Origin: Glandiceps talaboti
Lineage: Eukaryota > Hemichordata > Enteropneusta > Spengelidae
Length of the DNA: 64,000 nucleotides
Reading direction: 5' to 3'
NCBI RefSeq assembly: GCF_964340395.1
Contig: NC_135566.1
Span: forward strand, 9,006,001 to 9,070,000
In this document: in pieces, positions 1 to 12,111 of the stretch
Layout: every line of letters starts with the position of its first letter
Position numbering within the stretch: position 1 is the stretch's first letter
Translations under genes and position numbers: made by a program
Notes under the pieces: model-generated
What the model was told of the DNA's origin: nothing
Database searches by the model: none
The model's input: only the letters and a program-made list of their open reading frames with translations

Positions 1-1512
1 ATATTTTACAATGACGATTTCGACCATTAGCCGATGGAGGTGACCCCAACCAAACCTGTCACAAGATGTAAACTTGCACACTTTTTGTGTGTCAATATGT
101 CTGTTCTGGTCAGTCTGTTTTGGGAATTTATGGTACACTCACTGTCGCAGTTTTCAGCCAGGGTCACGTTATTCGACGATTACTATTTGGATAAACACTG
201 CAAAAAAGTAACACCCGTCATTGTTGCTTAGACATTTTCCTAGGGTCTTTTTCAACATGATTTATAGTAAGAAGTAACTTTGTTGATGGTGTAGTCACTG
301 AATTTATAACCCTACATCGATGACTTAGTAATTGAACACGCAAATGAATTATCATGAACACTGATCTACAACCGATCCGACCCTGGGATTCGATCACAAT
401 TCATGGCGTCGCTTGCCAGTCTATGTCTATGTCTTGGTCACGCAAACGTGAACACTCTGATATCTGAAACACTTCTTTGCTCCAGATACGCACCTTTTTT
501 TCATGGAAAATGTCATATAGTTTGAAGTAAGCTGGGAGAAAATATTAATGAGATATTTGTAGATTTAAATAAGAGTGAAATGATAGTCAAGTGATTTTGA
601 ACCATCTCCGTGTATTTTGCTTTAGCGAAAACACTGACAACTACTAGTATGTGATCGCCCGGTCGTCAAATTGCAAAGAACAATGAAGAACAGCTGAACA
701 CCTTCCTGTGGTCATCTGTTCCTTTCCGTACCGACTCTCAATTGTTTTGCTGCGTTTACTTGTATATCTTTAATAACAATAGTTTTTTAACTAACACCAA
801 TGTTCTTCCACTTTCTTTGCTTTCAAAATCAGTCACTTACTGTTGTAGCCAGTCAAAGACAGCCATCCTCAACTGGAAACACACCATGACAACAAAGATA
901 TACCAGAAAGTCATGACGTTTTGAATCATATCATTCGGCCCCCAACCCTGTTTTTGACAATTAAAAAATGCTCTACTACCCATCACAGCCAGTATCAATC
1001 AGACTTTTTCCATATATTATATTCCACCCTAACTTAACCCATATGACCGCCCCATTTATAACTCGTATGTCCGGACATGAACATGATTGGCTTTTCGCTG
1101 ACCAAGGGGTATGAGACCATATGTGGAAGTGGGGGATAAGCTTATCAAATATGACCGTAGTTCCATGTAAATTAAAACTTATAGTTATGCTTATAGTCGT
1201 TACGTTTTCAGTTTATTGTGGTACCCGCTTGATGCTTTCTCTGAAGATGCCGACGGGATCAGTCTAAAATTCAGTTCTGGTGTATAAACTACAATGTATC
1301 ACACATATCATGACTCTCACTATCCAATCCATCGGCTATACACTGGAGAACACAAGGACTATACTGACTGTTTTCTATCCAGCACGAAATAAATTGAGAA
1401 TACGTGGAACTTATATGTACATGAACAGTAGCTCCGACAACTCTGACAAGTCACTATATACCCCACCAGGCCTCTTTGCTGGAGTTCGCGGAGCGTGTGT
1501 TGTCAGTGCTAA
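1..1512. other. Intergenic, nothing recognised
   Basis: AT-rich; only short random open frames and no motif I can support. Confidence 0.5.
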
Positions 1513-1670
1513 TCTCGTCTAGTTCCTATCACCGTGTTCCTAAACAGTATCGTTACCATTTACACCTCCACTCACTAAACTTGGTTTAGTCATAGAAAAT
1601 AGAGAGGACCCTCTCTATTGTCTATGGTTTAGTTAGATACCAATTGGCATCTGGACTAGAGCTAATCACG
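1513..1670. repeat. Dispersed repeat, copy with palindrome insertion
   Basis: Shares CTAGTTCCTAT, CAGTATCGTTACCATTTACA and the GGTTTAGTTAGATACC...TTGGCATCTGGACTA stretch with the copy at 8505-8885, which has about 290 bp of extra sequence in the middle. Confidence 0.65.
1591..1626. mobile_element. Ultra-short palindromic insertion, copy 1 (36 bp, 7-bp TSD)
   Basis: Starts CATAGAA and ends GTCTATG, with arms AATAGAGAGG / CCTCTCTATT. Flanked by GTTTAGT at 1584-1590 and 1627-1633. A related repeat at 8851-8885 has a single GTTTAGT and no palindrome, i.e. an empty site. Confidence 0.72.
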
Positions 1671-2224
1671 AGTCCATCACAACGTGCATGCATCATTTTC
1701 TGATGTCCGCATTTGATTTGGACATTGAAGTAAATGATTTTACATTTCTGAGTCTCATTCGGTATTTTTCCACTGTTCTATATGTGGTAGCTACTACTTT
1801 TGGCACAATAAAAAAACAGATGTTACGAAGACGAAAAAAAATATAATCGAGATGCACGATAAACATTTTTGGAAAAAAAGTCACATAAATGACTGCAGTA
1901 TCCATATTTTTAATTGGCATGATTGAAGACTTTAAAAAATGAATGATGATAAAAGTGAGATTTTGCCTCAGTGATGGTTTTTCTATACAAGCGATAACAT
2001 CACGATACCGGGTACTTCACAAACATTATCTCACTGACTTCAAAACCATAGTGACTAAATCGTTTCGTACAATTAGACGGCATGATGTTTTTTACGTCTC
2101 GCACAAGCATATACAATGGTACACTTTACCAAATTGTAATAGACCATGTAAATATTACATTGACCGATGCAGATCTTGCTCGCGCAGGTTGGGTAGATTT
2201 ATATGCTACGTTATGCCTTAGGCC

Positions 2225-2420
2225 TAAAAAATAACTGTTTGGTTTCTGTTACCCGACCCACCTAGTTTTTCACTGCCGACCCTTAACTTTTTTTACGTGT
2301 TCTTGAAAAACTAACAAAATCGCAACAATTGTGAAGTCTCACGAGACATAGTGGATGCAGAAACTGACATCAACTTAAAAAGACAATATAAAACTGTTCC
2401 TCCAATCTGTAATGGTTGTA
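2225..2420. repeat. Dispersed repeat A1
   Basis: Shares GCCGACCCT, AAAATCG, ATTGTGA, CATCAACTTAAAAA, GACAATA and TTCCAATCTG in the same order with 5690-5820. No coding signal recognised. Confidence 0.55.
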
Positions 2421-2915
2421 CATCTAATGGAAAGAAGCCAATAACACAGAGATCATTTGGAAAAAATGGAAAACCAGAATTAGACACTCGCACATGAATA
2501 AAAATAAATCTACCTACCCCACCTATTTATTTATTTTGCCTAATCGGAACAACACAATTTTTTTAATAGGCCTATTTCCTAACTCAAGCTTAAATTATTG
2601 GACCCTTGTGAACCAAAAATGTGCGAAAATACAACGCCAAAATAGTAACGCTTTGCACGGTTTTCACACTGAGCAATACGATTAGATCATAGACAGTGAA
2701 GTTCTCCAGTGTCTCTGGTTAGACCGACAACAATGAAACCGTTAGCGGGATCTCAGAGTCATACTCATTCACATACAATTTTTTATGGCTGTTCACGTTG
2801 GTTAGCAACATCTCTGTCTTTGAGTTTGAATGAAATCGCTGCCATTCCCTACAGGAAACTGTTCTATGGAATTACATGCCAGGAGCGCTTTCAATATCAT
2901 AGAATGTTTTGTTGA

Positions 2916-2969
2916 TCTTTTTTTTTCTTTTTTTCTTTTTTTTTTCTTCTTTTTTTTTTTGGGGGGGGG
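2916..2969. repeat. Poly-T with interruptions then poly-G run
   Basis: T-rich tract with single C interruptions ending in a run of nine G. Confidence 0.7.
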
Positions 2970-4689
2970 TCGACAACTTTTACCAAGACAACCATTATAT
3001 TAATCATTATAGTAACTACCTAGCATGGCTAATAGCCATACTGAGGTAGAACTGTAGATTGCTAAAATGTTATGGGTCGCTGGTTGTACACAACCTCAGC
3101 ATATGCCACTTGACTTTCAGGCATTAATAGGTGGCAGAAATAGTCCGCACCAGGGCCGCTCTGTAGTCCGCATAAAAGGGTGACTAAGCCCAGACAATAT
3201 TGTCCAGACCAGATTTGGAGGTGTGAACGCATTTAAAGCTGACTCGGTTCTAAATCTTGGTGCATATTCATGAGGTCGACACCTAGAAAATGAACCATGT
3301 GTACATTTCTTTTGTCTTTTGTTAGTTAATTTATGCGGGTAAACTGTGTCTTCACTAACATTTTCCACTAAAAGTTTCAAAATTGTCTTGTTTTTTGAAG
3401 GACTACTATAATAATATTTCACCGCCCTTGCTTTATTGTCATATCAGGAAAGTCAAGAACTTGACAAAAGCTATTCAAAACAAAGTAATCAAAGTTGTAA
3501 AACCAAAATGGTGCCGTGGAGAGTTGTGTCTGGTCATGTTCTGATCATGGAAGTATAACCCACGGTCTGATCTAGTAGCAGTATATCAACGACGAATCTA
3601 CATTACAAACAAACAAACAAACAACACACACACACACACGGTGATATTAAAAAGCACGCAACACAAAGGTTGGTTCACATCCCTCGCATCAGTACCGGTA
3701 CCCATTCTACTGAGTTATAAATATAAATCACATTCTCAGCTACAACATTGAACTTGTATGATACAAAAATCTTCAGAATGTGCGGGCCATATTTTCACTA
3801 CCGGCATTGGCAGTCACCATCACTGCCTTTAAAAAAAATTAATACAGATAAATGGAAGCAAAAACAATCCTCTTGACGGTAGTTTAGTAGTCAGTTATGA
3901 ATTATGTAACGTTAAATAACGCTATTCAAATATTTCCCTCTATGCCTCCCATATACCGATAGTAAATCTTCAAACATCCATACAGACATGCGGACTTTGC
4001 TCCCTACTAGATACATCCATGTTTTACGTTACTTTCGTATTGCAAATTTAGCTGATGATGTCATGTCAAAGCCACGTGGTCTAAAAACCTGAATCTCCGT
4101 ACATACATTTCGATATGAAATTATTTATCCGTGATGTTTAGAATTTTGGTCGGTCAATATAGTTTCAATGACCAAGTGTGACCCCCACTGATGTCTAAAG
4201 TACTAATATCAGTACCTGACCGGCCATGGCCATGGCCTTGTTTTTGTTTTTGATTTTCTTCAATATTCAAATCTACGTAATGTCTGGTTTGTTAGGCCAT
4301 AAATTCCAAGCATATTTACCATGATATCACAAATATAGACCAGTTACAGAAAGTAATAAGTGTCAGCAAAATACTGTAATATCGACACTGTTTCACGGAT
4401 TTTAGGGACGCTGGTGCTTGGATTATTTTACGGTTGACATTACCTAGCCAGTAATATAAGGAGTAGTACATGGGTATTTTATCCCTGGACTCTCTGTCTG
4501 TTTATATCGAAATGGAATAAGCTGAAACAGTTCTTCTTTGAGCAGGAAATATGTTGTGATTATGGATATTATATATATACATGTATATAATTGCCAACAC
4601 ATCGGCAACGAGAGTAATGACATTGACTATACGTAATATGTAAAGATGTAGTGTAAAATTGGAATACGGTCGTCAGGAACTAGATTAGG
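2970..4689. other. Intergenic, nothing recognised
   Basis: Contains a short CA tract near 3627-3640 and no gene signal. The minus frame at 3117-3422 has no recognisable protein. Confidence 0.45.
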
Positions 4690-4850
4690 GTAGGGGGAGG
4701 CTCAGGAGAAAAATTGTTGTCACGGGAAAAAAACGAATTGGGACGTGCGTGAAAATTCGGATTGTCTGAAAGGGGCCCGGAGTCACGTACAAATATTTTG
4801 CTCATGAGTTGAACCAAATTTAACTCCAGGAGCAGACGTTTAACAAGCGT
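4690..4850. repeat. Dispersed repeat B1
   Basis: Shares GTCTGAAAGGGGCCC, TTTGCTCATGA, TTGAACCAAA and CAGGAGCAG in order with 10820-10975; a shorter relative is near 11130-11190. Confidence 0.6.
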
Positions 4851-5398
4851 ATTTTTAAAACGGTGACTGGCAGAGAATGTGTGTCTCTTGAAGGGTAGAC
4901 AATATACTCGCGATAGACTATGGGTTTCAGGCCACTGTGTCAGACGTGGTCTTGGAGGAGTCAGTACAATTCCTCCAAGAGTGGTAAGAGGCCAAGCCTG
5001 AAATAGACGGATTTGCAAGTAGAAGTTTACATGCCTTGTCTGTGGTTTACATTGTGCACGCAAAACATCCCACAAAACCGGCCATAACTAAAGCGGCATA
5101 TCAGTAAATATGAAAAACGTGATCTTGGTAATTTGGATACCAGTTCTGAAAATATTCTCCGGGAAAATAGGTTAAAATGAACATCAAGATAGCTGCCTAT
5201 TTCCCATTGTTTATAAATCGTCAAGAGGTTAAGCTATCCACTCAGATGAACCACTCTTTGTCACTTTATAATCTGGCATTATACATGGGATAATTTCCAA
5301 AATGTACATGTTTTATCGTTTCATTTTGGACTTTATAGAAGTTGATGACTAAAATTACCTTACCCTCGATGAAAGTTATGAATGCGACTAGGTTTTAC

Positions 5399-5422
5399 CA
5401 TAGACAGGGTGGAGGGTCTATG
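5399..5422. mobile_element. Ultra-short palindromic insertion, copy 2 (24 bp, 7-bp TSD)
   Basis: Starts CATAGACA and ends GTCTATG, with the interior GGGTGGAGG not self-complementary. Flanked by GTTTTAC at 5392-5398 and 5423-5429. Confidence 0.62.
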
Positions 5423-5561
5423 GTTTTACCTACTAGAATTAGTTGCGACAAGATTGTAAATGCACATGGGCGAGTTTTGCCAGATTGCTTTATTTCAAGT
5501 GATTTGAAAATTGTGAATGGCGGACTTGGCCGTGGTCCATCGAATTGTCGAGTACTACCGT

Positions 5562-5602
5562 GGTGGCACTAGTCGTTCCTCACTGGAACGGCAAGTGCCA
5601 CC
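5562..5602. repeat. 41-bp hairpin without visible target duplication
   Basis: GGTGGCACT...CGTTCC pairs with GGAACG...AGTGCCACC around a short loop. Confidence 0.5.
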
Positions 5603-5689
5603 TTATGGCGATATTTATTGTCTTTGAACCTTTCTCAACAAATAAATCACACATAACTCCCCAAACGCTTCCATTCTAGAAATCCGGTG

Positions 5690-5820
5690 CCGACCCTAAA
5701 CCTTTTTAATAAAGAAGAAAAATCAGTAAAATCGAGAAAATTGTGAGTGAAGTCTTGCCAGAAATGGTCATCAACTTAAAAAAGACAATAAAAAAACGCG
5801 GTTCTTCCAATCTGGAATGC
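5690..5820. repeat. Dispersed repeat A2
   Basis: Partner of 2225-2420, shorter by deletions. Confidence 0.55.
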
Positions 5821-6300
5821 AGAGCAGATGTCTTTGAAATAGAATTATTTAGTTTGGTTTAAAATTTAGTTGAAGTGGGCACAAAACTTGATTTGGTTCT
5901 GACTGTTCTGAATTTAGGGACACGAAATCGTCTCCCTGATGGCAGGAGTTCAAAGTGTTGGGACATAATGTGGCCTTTGTCATTTACCATTTTCCCAGCT
6001 TTGTTTTGTACACGAGATGTAAACATTTCATTCAAATTAGTCTACTTTTCACTCAATACTTTACTAAACACATTTACAATTTTGTTCAAGACACTCTTGT
6101 AGCTAGTCCCTAGACTACCAAACCAGCACAAAAAAGAAAATGTTAAACCGACTCAAAACTCCGATAGAATGTCTGTAATACCTTGGCATTTACAAAATTT
6201 TAGGCCCCTCAATTGTTGTAGACAGTAAACTCTAGATTGACATTTCTTGTTAATGAAATCTGTGTTGGCCTTAACATTTGATTTATTATCCAAGACTGTT

Positions 6301-6416
<116 letters not shown>

Positions 6417-6419
6417 GTC

Positions 6420-7325
6420 ACCTGTTCAACTTTAACATTGTCAATAAAAAGGTCGGGCACTACTTTAGGGTTCTTCCTAAAGTCGACCTTTCGTCCAAGT
6501 AGTTTTCTTTACACCAAGTAACAAACCTATCAACTTCATCGAAATAAGTACGGTCAGAATTTGACAGGTCAACTAATGCAGAGTTATCAGAATATTTGAT
6601 AAGTGGATTTGTATCGGTACCTGATGAGCAGTCATTTGTGTAAAGTGTAAATAGTTTGTGTGAGAGTATCGTGCTCTGTGAGGCACCCCTAAATGTTGAA
6701 TGGAAGGCTGAACTTAATTTTTGGTAGCGAACAAACTGGGAAAGGTTGACAAGAAAATCCATTATCCAGAGGATGAGTTTGGGGTTAACGTTTAAATAAC
6801 TAAGTTTATGAGCCATCATGTTTGGTTGACTTCTGTTAACGACTGATGAAAAATCAATAACCAATAGTCTTACAAATGAACTTGGTTTTTCAAGATGTGT
6901 ATACGCATCGTGAAGTAATGTGAGAGTTGCATTATCAGTACCTCTATTACTTTAATATGTAAATTGGTATGGGTCAAGGTGTGAATGTTTTTGTGGGTTT
7001 TGACAAAGTAAAATACGCTCGAAGCATTTCATCACAATGGAAGTCAGTGCTACAGGACGATGCCTTGGAAGTTTTTAGGGACCGGACAGATGGTAGATGT
7101 TTTCCAAATGGTTGATATCGTATGATCATTGTACGACCAATTGAACAATCTACTGGAAACACTAGCTAACTGCGATGCATAGACATTCAGTAACCTACCA
7201 CATATGTTATCAGGACCCATAGCTTTCCTTATATTTAGTTTCTTAAAAATAGACAACTCGTTTATCACTGATTTCAAATTAACTCTTCTTTTCTTCTTAT
7301 TTACTCTCAAGATCTAACCCGATGT
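6420..7325 (-). mobile_element. Degraded CR1/jockey-like LINE reverse transcriptase fragment
   Basis: Read on the minus strand, several frames joined by frameshifts and one stop give the canonical order of a non-LTR reverse transcriptase: LNIRKAMGPDNICGRLL, WKTSTICPVPK, VALTSIVMKCFERILL, DPYQF, TLTLLHDAYTHLEKP, VRLLVIDFSSVVN, LNVNPKLILWIMDFL, SQFVRYQ, GASQSTILS (degraded GxPQGTILSP), KYSDNSALVD in place of Y-A/S-D-D, then [10 protein letters not shown] and [13 protein letters not shown]. The catalytic YxDD is damaged (SDN). The fragment stops abruptly at a (TA)n array at about 6416. Both ends are missing, so it is a dead copy. Confidence 0.82.
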
Positions 7326-7578
7326 TATCTATTTCCTTTCCAAAATCGTGAATATCAAAGCGACAGTACATTACAACTTCGCCTCGCCACCACCCTGTGT
7401 TGCTTGGCAAGGTGGTAAATAAAACAAGTTTGCCTTTGGGATTATATTAACTGGGATTGTCGACACTGAATAATCCGGTCAATCATGGCACTGCGCTCAT
7501 TGTATGTCACGGCGTACAAGTATAAACGACGTTCATACTTCCATGACCATAGTTTCTGCGACCTGTCATTTGTTTGAC

Positions 7579-7610
7579 CATAGACACTCCACCTTTGTGG
7601 AGGGTCCATG
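7579..7610. mobile_element. Ultra-short palindromic insertion, copy 3 (32 bp)
   Basis: Starts CATAGACACTCCAC and ends GTGGAGGGTCCATG. Flanked by GTTTGAC (7572-7578) and GTTTGAT (7611-7617), 6 of 7 identical. Confidence 0.62.
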
Positions 7611-8009
7611 GTTTGATGGGATGCGTTAATTCTGGCAAACTTGTTTGGCAAATCGATCTGACGCAATATAGCTTGTGACCGTGGCATGCATAGCTTGGGT
7701 CAAAATCTATAACACCATTAAAGTATAAATAATGTTTAAACTTCCACGATAACACATACCTTTGAGAAATTATACTGACAGTATAATTACTCCAAGCACA
7801 GACTATTCTCGTGTCAAACTCCGACACGAACTTGTTTTTCCTTGAAGAGTATATCTCGTGAGACCTATGGAAATTATCAAAATCTATATTGTAGTTGAAA
7901 AGAGCAAGAATGAAAAGAGGGGAAATTTAAGGGACATCATTTCTATATACACGTGTATTGTGCAAAGAACCCGATATCTTTGACCGCGTTGCCGTCAACC
8001 GAGCAATGG

Positions 8010-8010
<1 letters not shown>

Positions 8011-8098
<88 letters not shown>
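8011..8098. repeat. (TA)n microsatellite
   Basis: Pure TA dinucleotides. Confidence 0.95.
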
Positions 8099-8100
<2 letters not shown>

Positions 8101-8504
8101 AGGTAAGTCATAAACTGAAGGAAAAGTGCTCAATACTGAGAAGTAGAGCTGTATTTACACAAAGTACACAAGTTATGGTACGGAGGCCGTTACGATCTTC
8201 AGACGACTAAATAACGGAAATTCAAGTGATAGAATTCGATGCGCGTTGTTGAGTGACATGGTGGAATGATAGAATGTATTTGTTTTCGTGGACGATTTAG
8301 TGGACGATCTAGTGGAATTAATCTCTAAAAAAAAACATGAATCATGGTCTGAGTACTTCACAAATGTATTCAATGCTCAAGTCCAAAGTGATGAAAGTTT
8401 CTCGATTTCCATGATCTTATCAGATCCACCTTGATAGACATAAATTCAGGCATTAATGGTGAGATTAATATCCGACTGTAGTCTTTTGGACAAGGTAATT
8501 ACTT

Positions 8505-8885
8505 TGATAGTCTAGTTCCTATACTGTATCATTACCATTTATACCTCCACTCAAAGTATAGTCAGAGTCGTTACTCTAGAAGTCTTGAAATGCATGAGAT
8601 GCAATTTAAAATTCATTTACAGCCACCCACACAGTCATTAACATCATGTCTTTGTTAATAAATCACAAAACTCTAACCAATAACACAGTCCCTCATAAAG
8701 TTAGTGTTTATTGGGACAGTAATGTTCAAATGTGGTATATTTGTCAGCCCATGATGCTACTTATATACTGTTTACATCACCAAAACATTTAGGTTTCACT
8801 GATTGGGTGAACAACTTTTTGTGCTATTTGAGGGGCTTTTGGCTAGACGTGGTTTAGTTAGAAACCATATTGGCATCCAGACTAT
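8505..8885. repeat. Dispersed repeat, copy with empty palindrome site
   Basis: Related to 1513-1670. Its right part reads GGTTTAGTTAGAAACC with a single GTTTAGT (8852-8858). Confidence 0.6.
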
Positions 8886-9084
8886 TACTTTGAAGGAGAT
8901 CATTGAAGAACAATAAAAATAAAACTCAAGGTGTGGATATGGGATCAGTGTGGCATTCTACATAGACATTCTCCAACAATTCTTGTAGACATGTTATGTA
9001 ACCATTTTTTCTTCACGAAAGGCATGTTCCCACAGGAATCAATGGGGTAGGGGTTTCTAACATTGTCTTTTGAAAGTAAATTAC

Positions 9085-9390
9085 ATGTATGTCAAAACTA
9101 AAATTATTGTATTTACTAAGAGATGAAATTCTTAAGAAAATTGAAAAGTGGTTATTGGTGGTCATAAACTCGACGTTGTTCGCTTTTTATGAATATCTAG
9201 GCGTGATTATGTCAAGCAGTGGTCTATGGTATTTAGCGCTTGCAGCTCAAGCGAGTAAAGCAATGATTGCGGTCATGAGTCAACTTGCAAAACTTGGGGA
9301 CCTCCTAGTCAAAACTAAATTTAAAAGTTTTTGACTGTAAACTATTACCGATATTAAATTATACAGTGGAGATTTTGGGTTTTAATAGGT
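9085..9390 (+). mobile_element. Small LINE reverse transcriptase remnant (thumb region)
   Basis: Plus-strand translation gives KTKIIVFTKR, then EKW, YEYLGVIMSSSGLWYLAL, AKLGDLLVKTKF and, after a +1 shift, FDCKLLPILNYTVEILGF. These match the post-catalytic YLG-x-x-x-S-x-G and F-D-x-x-x-x-P-x-L-x-Y-x-x-E-x-x-G motifs of non-LTR retrotransposons. At least two frameshifts are present, and nothing of the catalytic core is found nearby. Confidence 0.7.
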
Positions 9391-9623
9391 CTACTGAAAC
9401 TGAACGTGTTCAAAGTAAATTTCAGTGTTATATTTTGAGTCGTATATAAACATATATGTAGTCTTTGAGTATGGGAGCTACAAAAATGCTTGACAAGTGT
9501 TCATTACGGGAAGTAGGCTGAAATGTTTTGAGATTGCTGAACGAGAGCTGCAAAACTTTAACCTCAGACCACTTCTCCTCAGCCCTGGTTCAAGTTCTTA
9601 GGTCATAGTGGTGTAAACTACAT

Positions 9624-9649
9624 CTCAGACCACAATGTAGTGACCTGAG
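9624..9649. mobile_element. Ultra-short palindromic insertion, variant ends (26 bp, 7-bp TSD)
   Basis: Starts CTCAGACCAC and ends GTGACCTGAG. Flanked by ACTACAT at 9617-9623 and 9650-9656. Ends differ from the CATAGAC type at two positions. Confidence 0.58.
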
Positions 9650-9933
9650 ACTACATGTACATGTAGGCCCTACCTACTGGTATATTATGTAACTGCACTT
9701 GACGCCAGTGTGATTTCTAACTAAACTGTGTTATTGAAAGAACCGATGTGACGTCATCTGTTTTCTTTGTACCTGACACAATCCTAGCTGCTGTATTTTG
9801 GGCATGTTCAAGAGGGACAATGTTTTTAGCTGGCAGCCCATACAGAAGGGCCATTCAGTAGTCAGGTATCGATGATATAAGTGCATGACCAAGGTTCTGA
9901 CAAACTCCGTTTGTAAGATACTGGCGTATGCGA

Positions 9934-10517
9934 CCATAGACAGTGGAGGGGCCCCCTCCACTGTCAATGATGCGACCTATTGTTCGGGGGTGAAAAAGAA
10001 CTGATCTACATGTCAACGAGATGTGCTTCTTGAGGTTATAACGGTCATCAATTGTTACACAAATGGTACATGCTGAATCCACTAACTGCACAGAAGACGA
10101 TCCCATGTTGATGTGGTTCATGAGACGAGGAAGCCTGTTGAACTGAGACGTGATAAGGAGGACCTCGGTTTTGCCATCATTAAACTAGCTTATTTTGGGT
10201 CGTTTAATATCATGTGCAACAGTTTCCATAGACAGTGGAGGGGCCCCCTCCACTGTCAATGATGCGACCTATTGTTCGGGGGTGAAAAAGAACTGATCTA
10301 CATGTCAACGAGATGTGCTTCTTGAGGTTATAACGGTCATCAATTGTTACACAAATGGTACATGCTGAATCCACTAACTGCACAGAAGACGATCCCATGT
10401 TGATGTGGTTCATGAGACGAGGAAGCCTGTTGAACTGAGACGTGATAAGAAGGACCTCGGTTTTGCCATCATTAAACTAGCTTATTTTGGGTCGTTTAAT
10501 ATCATGTGCAACAGTTT
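9934..10517. repeat. Near-perfect 292-bp tandem duplication inside the LINE fragment
   Basis: Copy 1 spans 9934-10225 and copy 2 spans 10226-10517, essentially identical (one visible difference: GGAGGA versus AGAAGGA near 10158/10450). The unit starts exactly at the left end of the palindromic insertion (CCATAGACAG) and the breakpoint shares CCAT. Near-identity implies a recent event. Confidence 0.88.
9935..9969. mobile_element. Ultra-short palindromic insertion, copy 4 (35 bp, 7-bp TSD)
   Basis: Starts CATAGACAGTGGAGGGG and ends CCTCCACTGTCAATG. Flanked by ATGCGAC at 9928-9934 and 9970-9976. Removing the palindrome and one ATGCGAC restores the LINE reading frame across R-T-I-G-R-I-R-Q-Y-L on the minus strand. 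A second copy at 10227-10261 arose with the 292-bp tandem duplication. Confidence 0.76.
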
Positions 10518-10819
10518 CCATCTTAGTTACTGTAGTTGACGTATGTGATTGGGGAAATATATTGGTAAATCTGGTTGTCGTCTGCATGTTGTTGCATATT
10601 GAGATTTTGATGTCGGATTAGCTTTCCAAGTGGTGATGTGTATAGACAGCATACGCGTGTAAGAGTGGACCAAGCACAGGGTTTTGTGACACTCCACACT
10701 GCAAATGTTTGGTTTCTGATATGCCTTGTACAGAAATGGACTGTTGTATATCTTTGAGGTATAAAGACTCTAGTCGAATGCCTGTAATACCGAGCTCGGA
10801 ATAAACTTGAAATTATGCT

Positions 10820-10975
10820 GGAGTCAGAATTTACGGGGGGGGGGGGGCATGAACAAAATTGAGGTTCAAAGGGAGGGGGGCATGACAATTGTGATGGTCT
10901 GAAAGGGCCCCCGAATATTCTGCTCATGATTTGAACCAAAATTAAACCTCAGGAGCAGTTGTTTACCAAGTAAAT
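10820..10975. repeat. Dispersed repeat B2 with a poly-G run
   Basis: Partner of 4690-4850, joined directly to a (TC)n array at 10997. It includes runs of G at about 10837-10847. Confidence 0.6.
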
Positions 10976-10996
10976 TTACATTTGTATAAGTGTATG

Positions 10997-11092
<96 letters not shown>
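10997..11092. repeat. (TC)n microsatellite
   Basis: Pure TC dinucleotides, followed by C/T-rich text. Confidence 0.95.
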
Positions 11093-11095
<3 letters not shown>

Positions 11096-12030
11096 GCCGT
11101 ATGTCTCCTTCTCTCTTGCTCTATCTCTCTGTGTGGAGACTTTGTTGAACATTCAAACCACAGGAGCAATCGTTTACCTTGTACTTTGCAAAATTGTTCA
11201 CTTCATTTACCTACCACACATTTAATTATTAGGCAGCCAATGGCCAAACGAATGTGTGTGTCTGCCAAAATATCTATGTATTAGTTAAAGCGTAGGTAAT
11301 ACAGTTGTAAAATAATTTAATGAGAGTACAATTTGGGTATTGAAGACAATTTTCAAGTACTTTATGGCTTCCAATAATGTGTATGGTTTGAAATATTATG
11401 CCGCTAAATGGCCTCCTACATGTCCTTATTTTTCAAACAATTGCCTACTGTGGGAGGGGGACACACCCTCCCCACTAGTTATCGAAGGGGGGTGCCGTTT
11501 CTGTCAAGACATAGGATTCAAAAAGAAAACTCTGCTGGTTAAGTTTTTCCAAGTACAGGTTACAGCCCAATGAGCCCACATCCATTTGTAAAGAAATCTC
11601 TATGTCTGATATGTATGGACACTGAAGTTGATTTCCACTGTTAGCTTACAGTGTGTCATATAGTATACCATACTGTACTTCTCTGACGTGTATGGGGAGG
11701 GGGTAATGTATAATTGCATATTAAAATATGTGCAGCCGGGGGGGGGTATGGACGTCGCCATCTTTCAAGCGCTAAATTACCTGTTAATCGAGATTTGTTT
11801 CAAAACATTAGCATGGTTGATAATATATGTGAAAGGGGTAAACTAAGAATGGTTTCTGGGATCGCCTAAGTCAACACGACATATATTGTGGATGGTCTGA
11901 GATATTCGATTACGATTCACATCGTCCGATTTCCAATCGTCCCAATATCCATATTAACATTCTTTATCGTTTCAAAATCACAAAAATGCATATGTCGTGG
12001 TGGGGTGAGTACCGACTCTAGTTTGGTCTC

Positions 12031-12110
<80 letters not shown>
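12031..12110. repeat. (TC)n microsatellite
   Basis: Pure TC dinucleotides, then a C/T-rich tail. Confidence 0.95.

Positions 12111-12111
<1 letters not shown>

Larger units (their letters stand above)
9731..10935 (-). mobile_element. Degraded LINE reverse transcriptase fragment with internal duplication
   Basis: On the minus strand the order is TKHLQCGV, YTSPLGKLIRHQ, QQHADDNQIYQ (the YADD motif with H for Y), DGKTEVLLITSQFNRLPRL, DDRYNLKKHISLTCRSVLFH, RTIGRI, RQYLTNGVCQ, ALISSIPDY, ALLYGLPAKNIVPLEHAQN and AARIVSGTKKTDDVTSV: the palm/thumb and C-terminal end of a CR1-like ORF2. It carries stops and frameshifts. A 35-bp palindrome interrupts it between RTIGRI and RQYL, and a 292-bp part is tandemly duplicated. 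Confidence 0.8.

Noticed and set aside
7442-7827. Overlapping minus-strand frames of 81 and 106 codons
   Set aside because: They run through a palindromic insertion and show no recognisable protein; no support for a gene.
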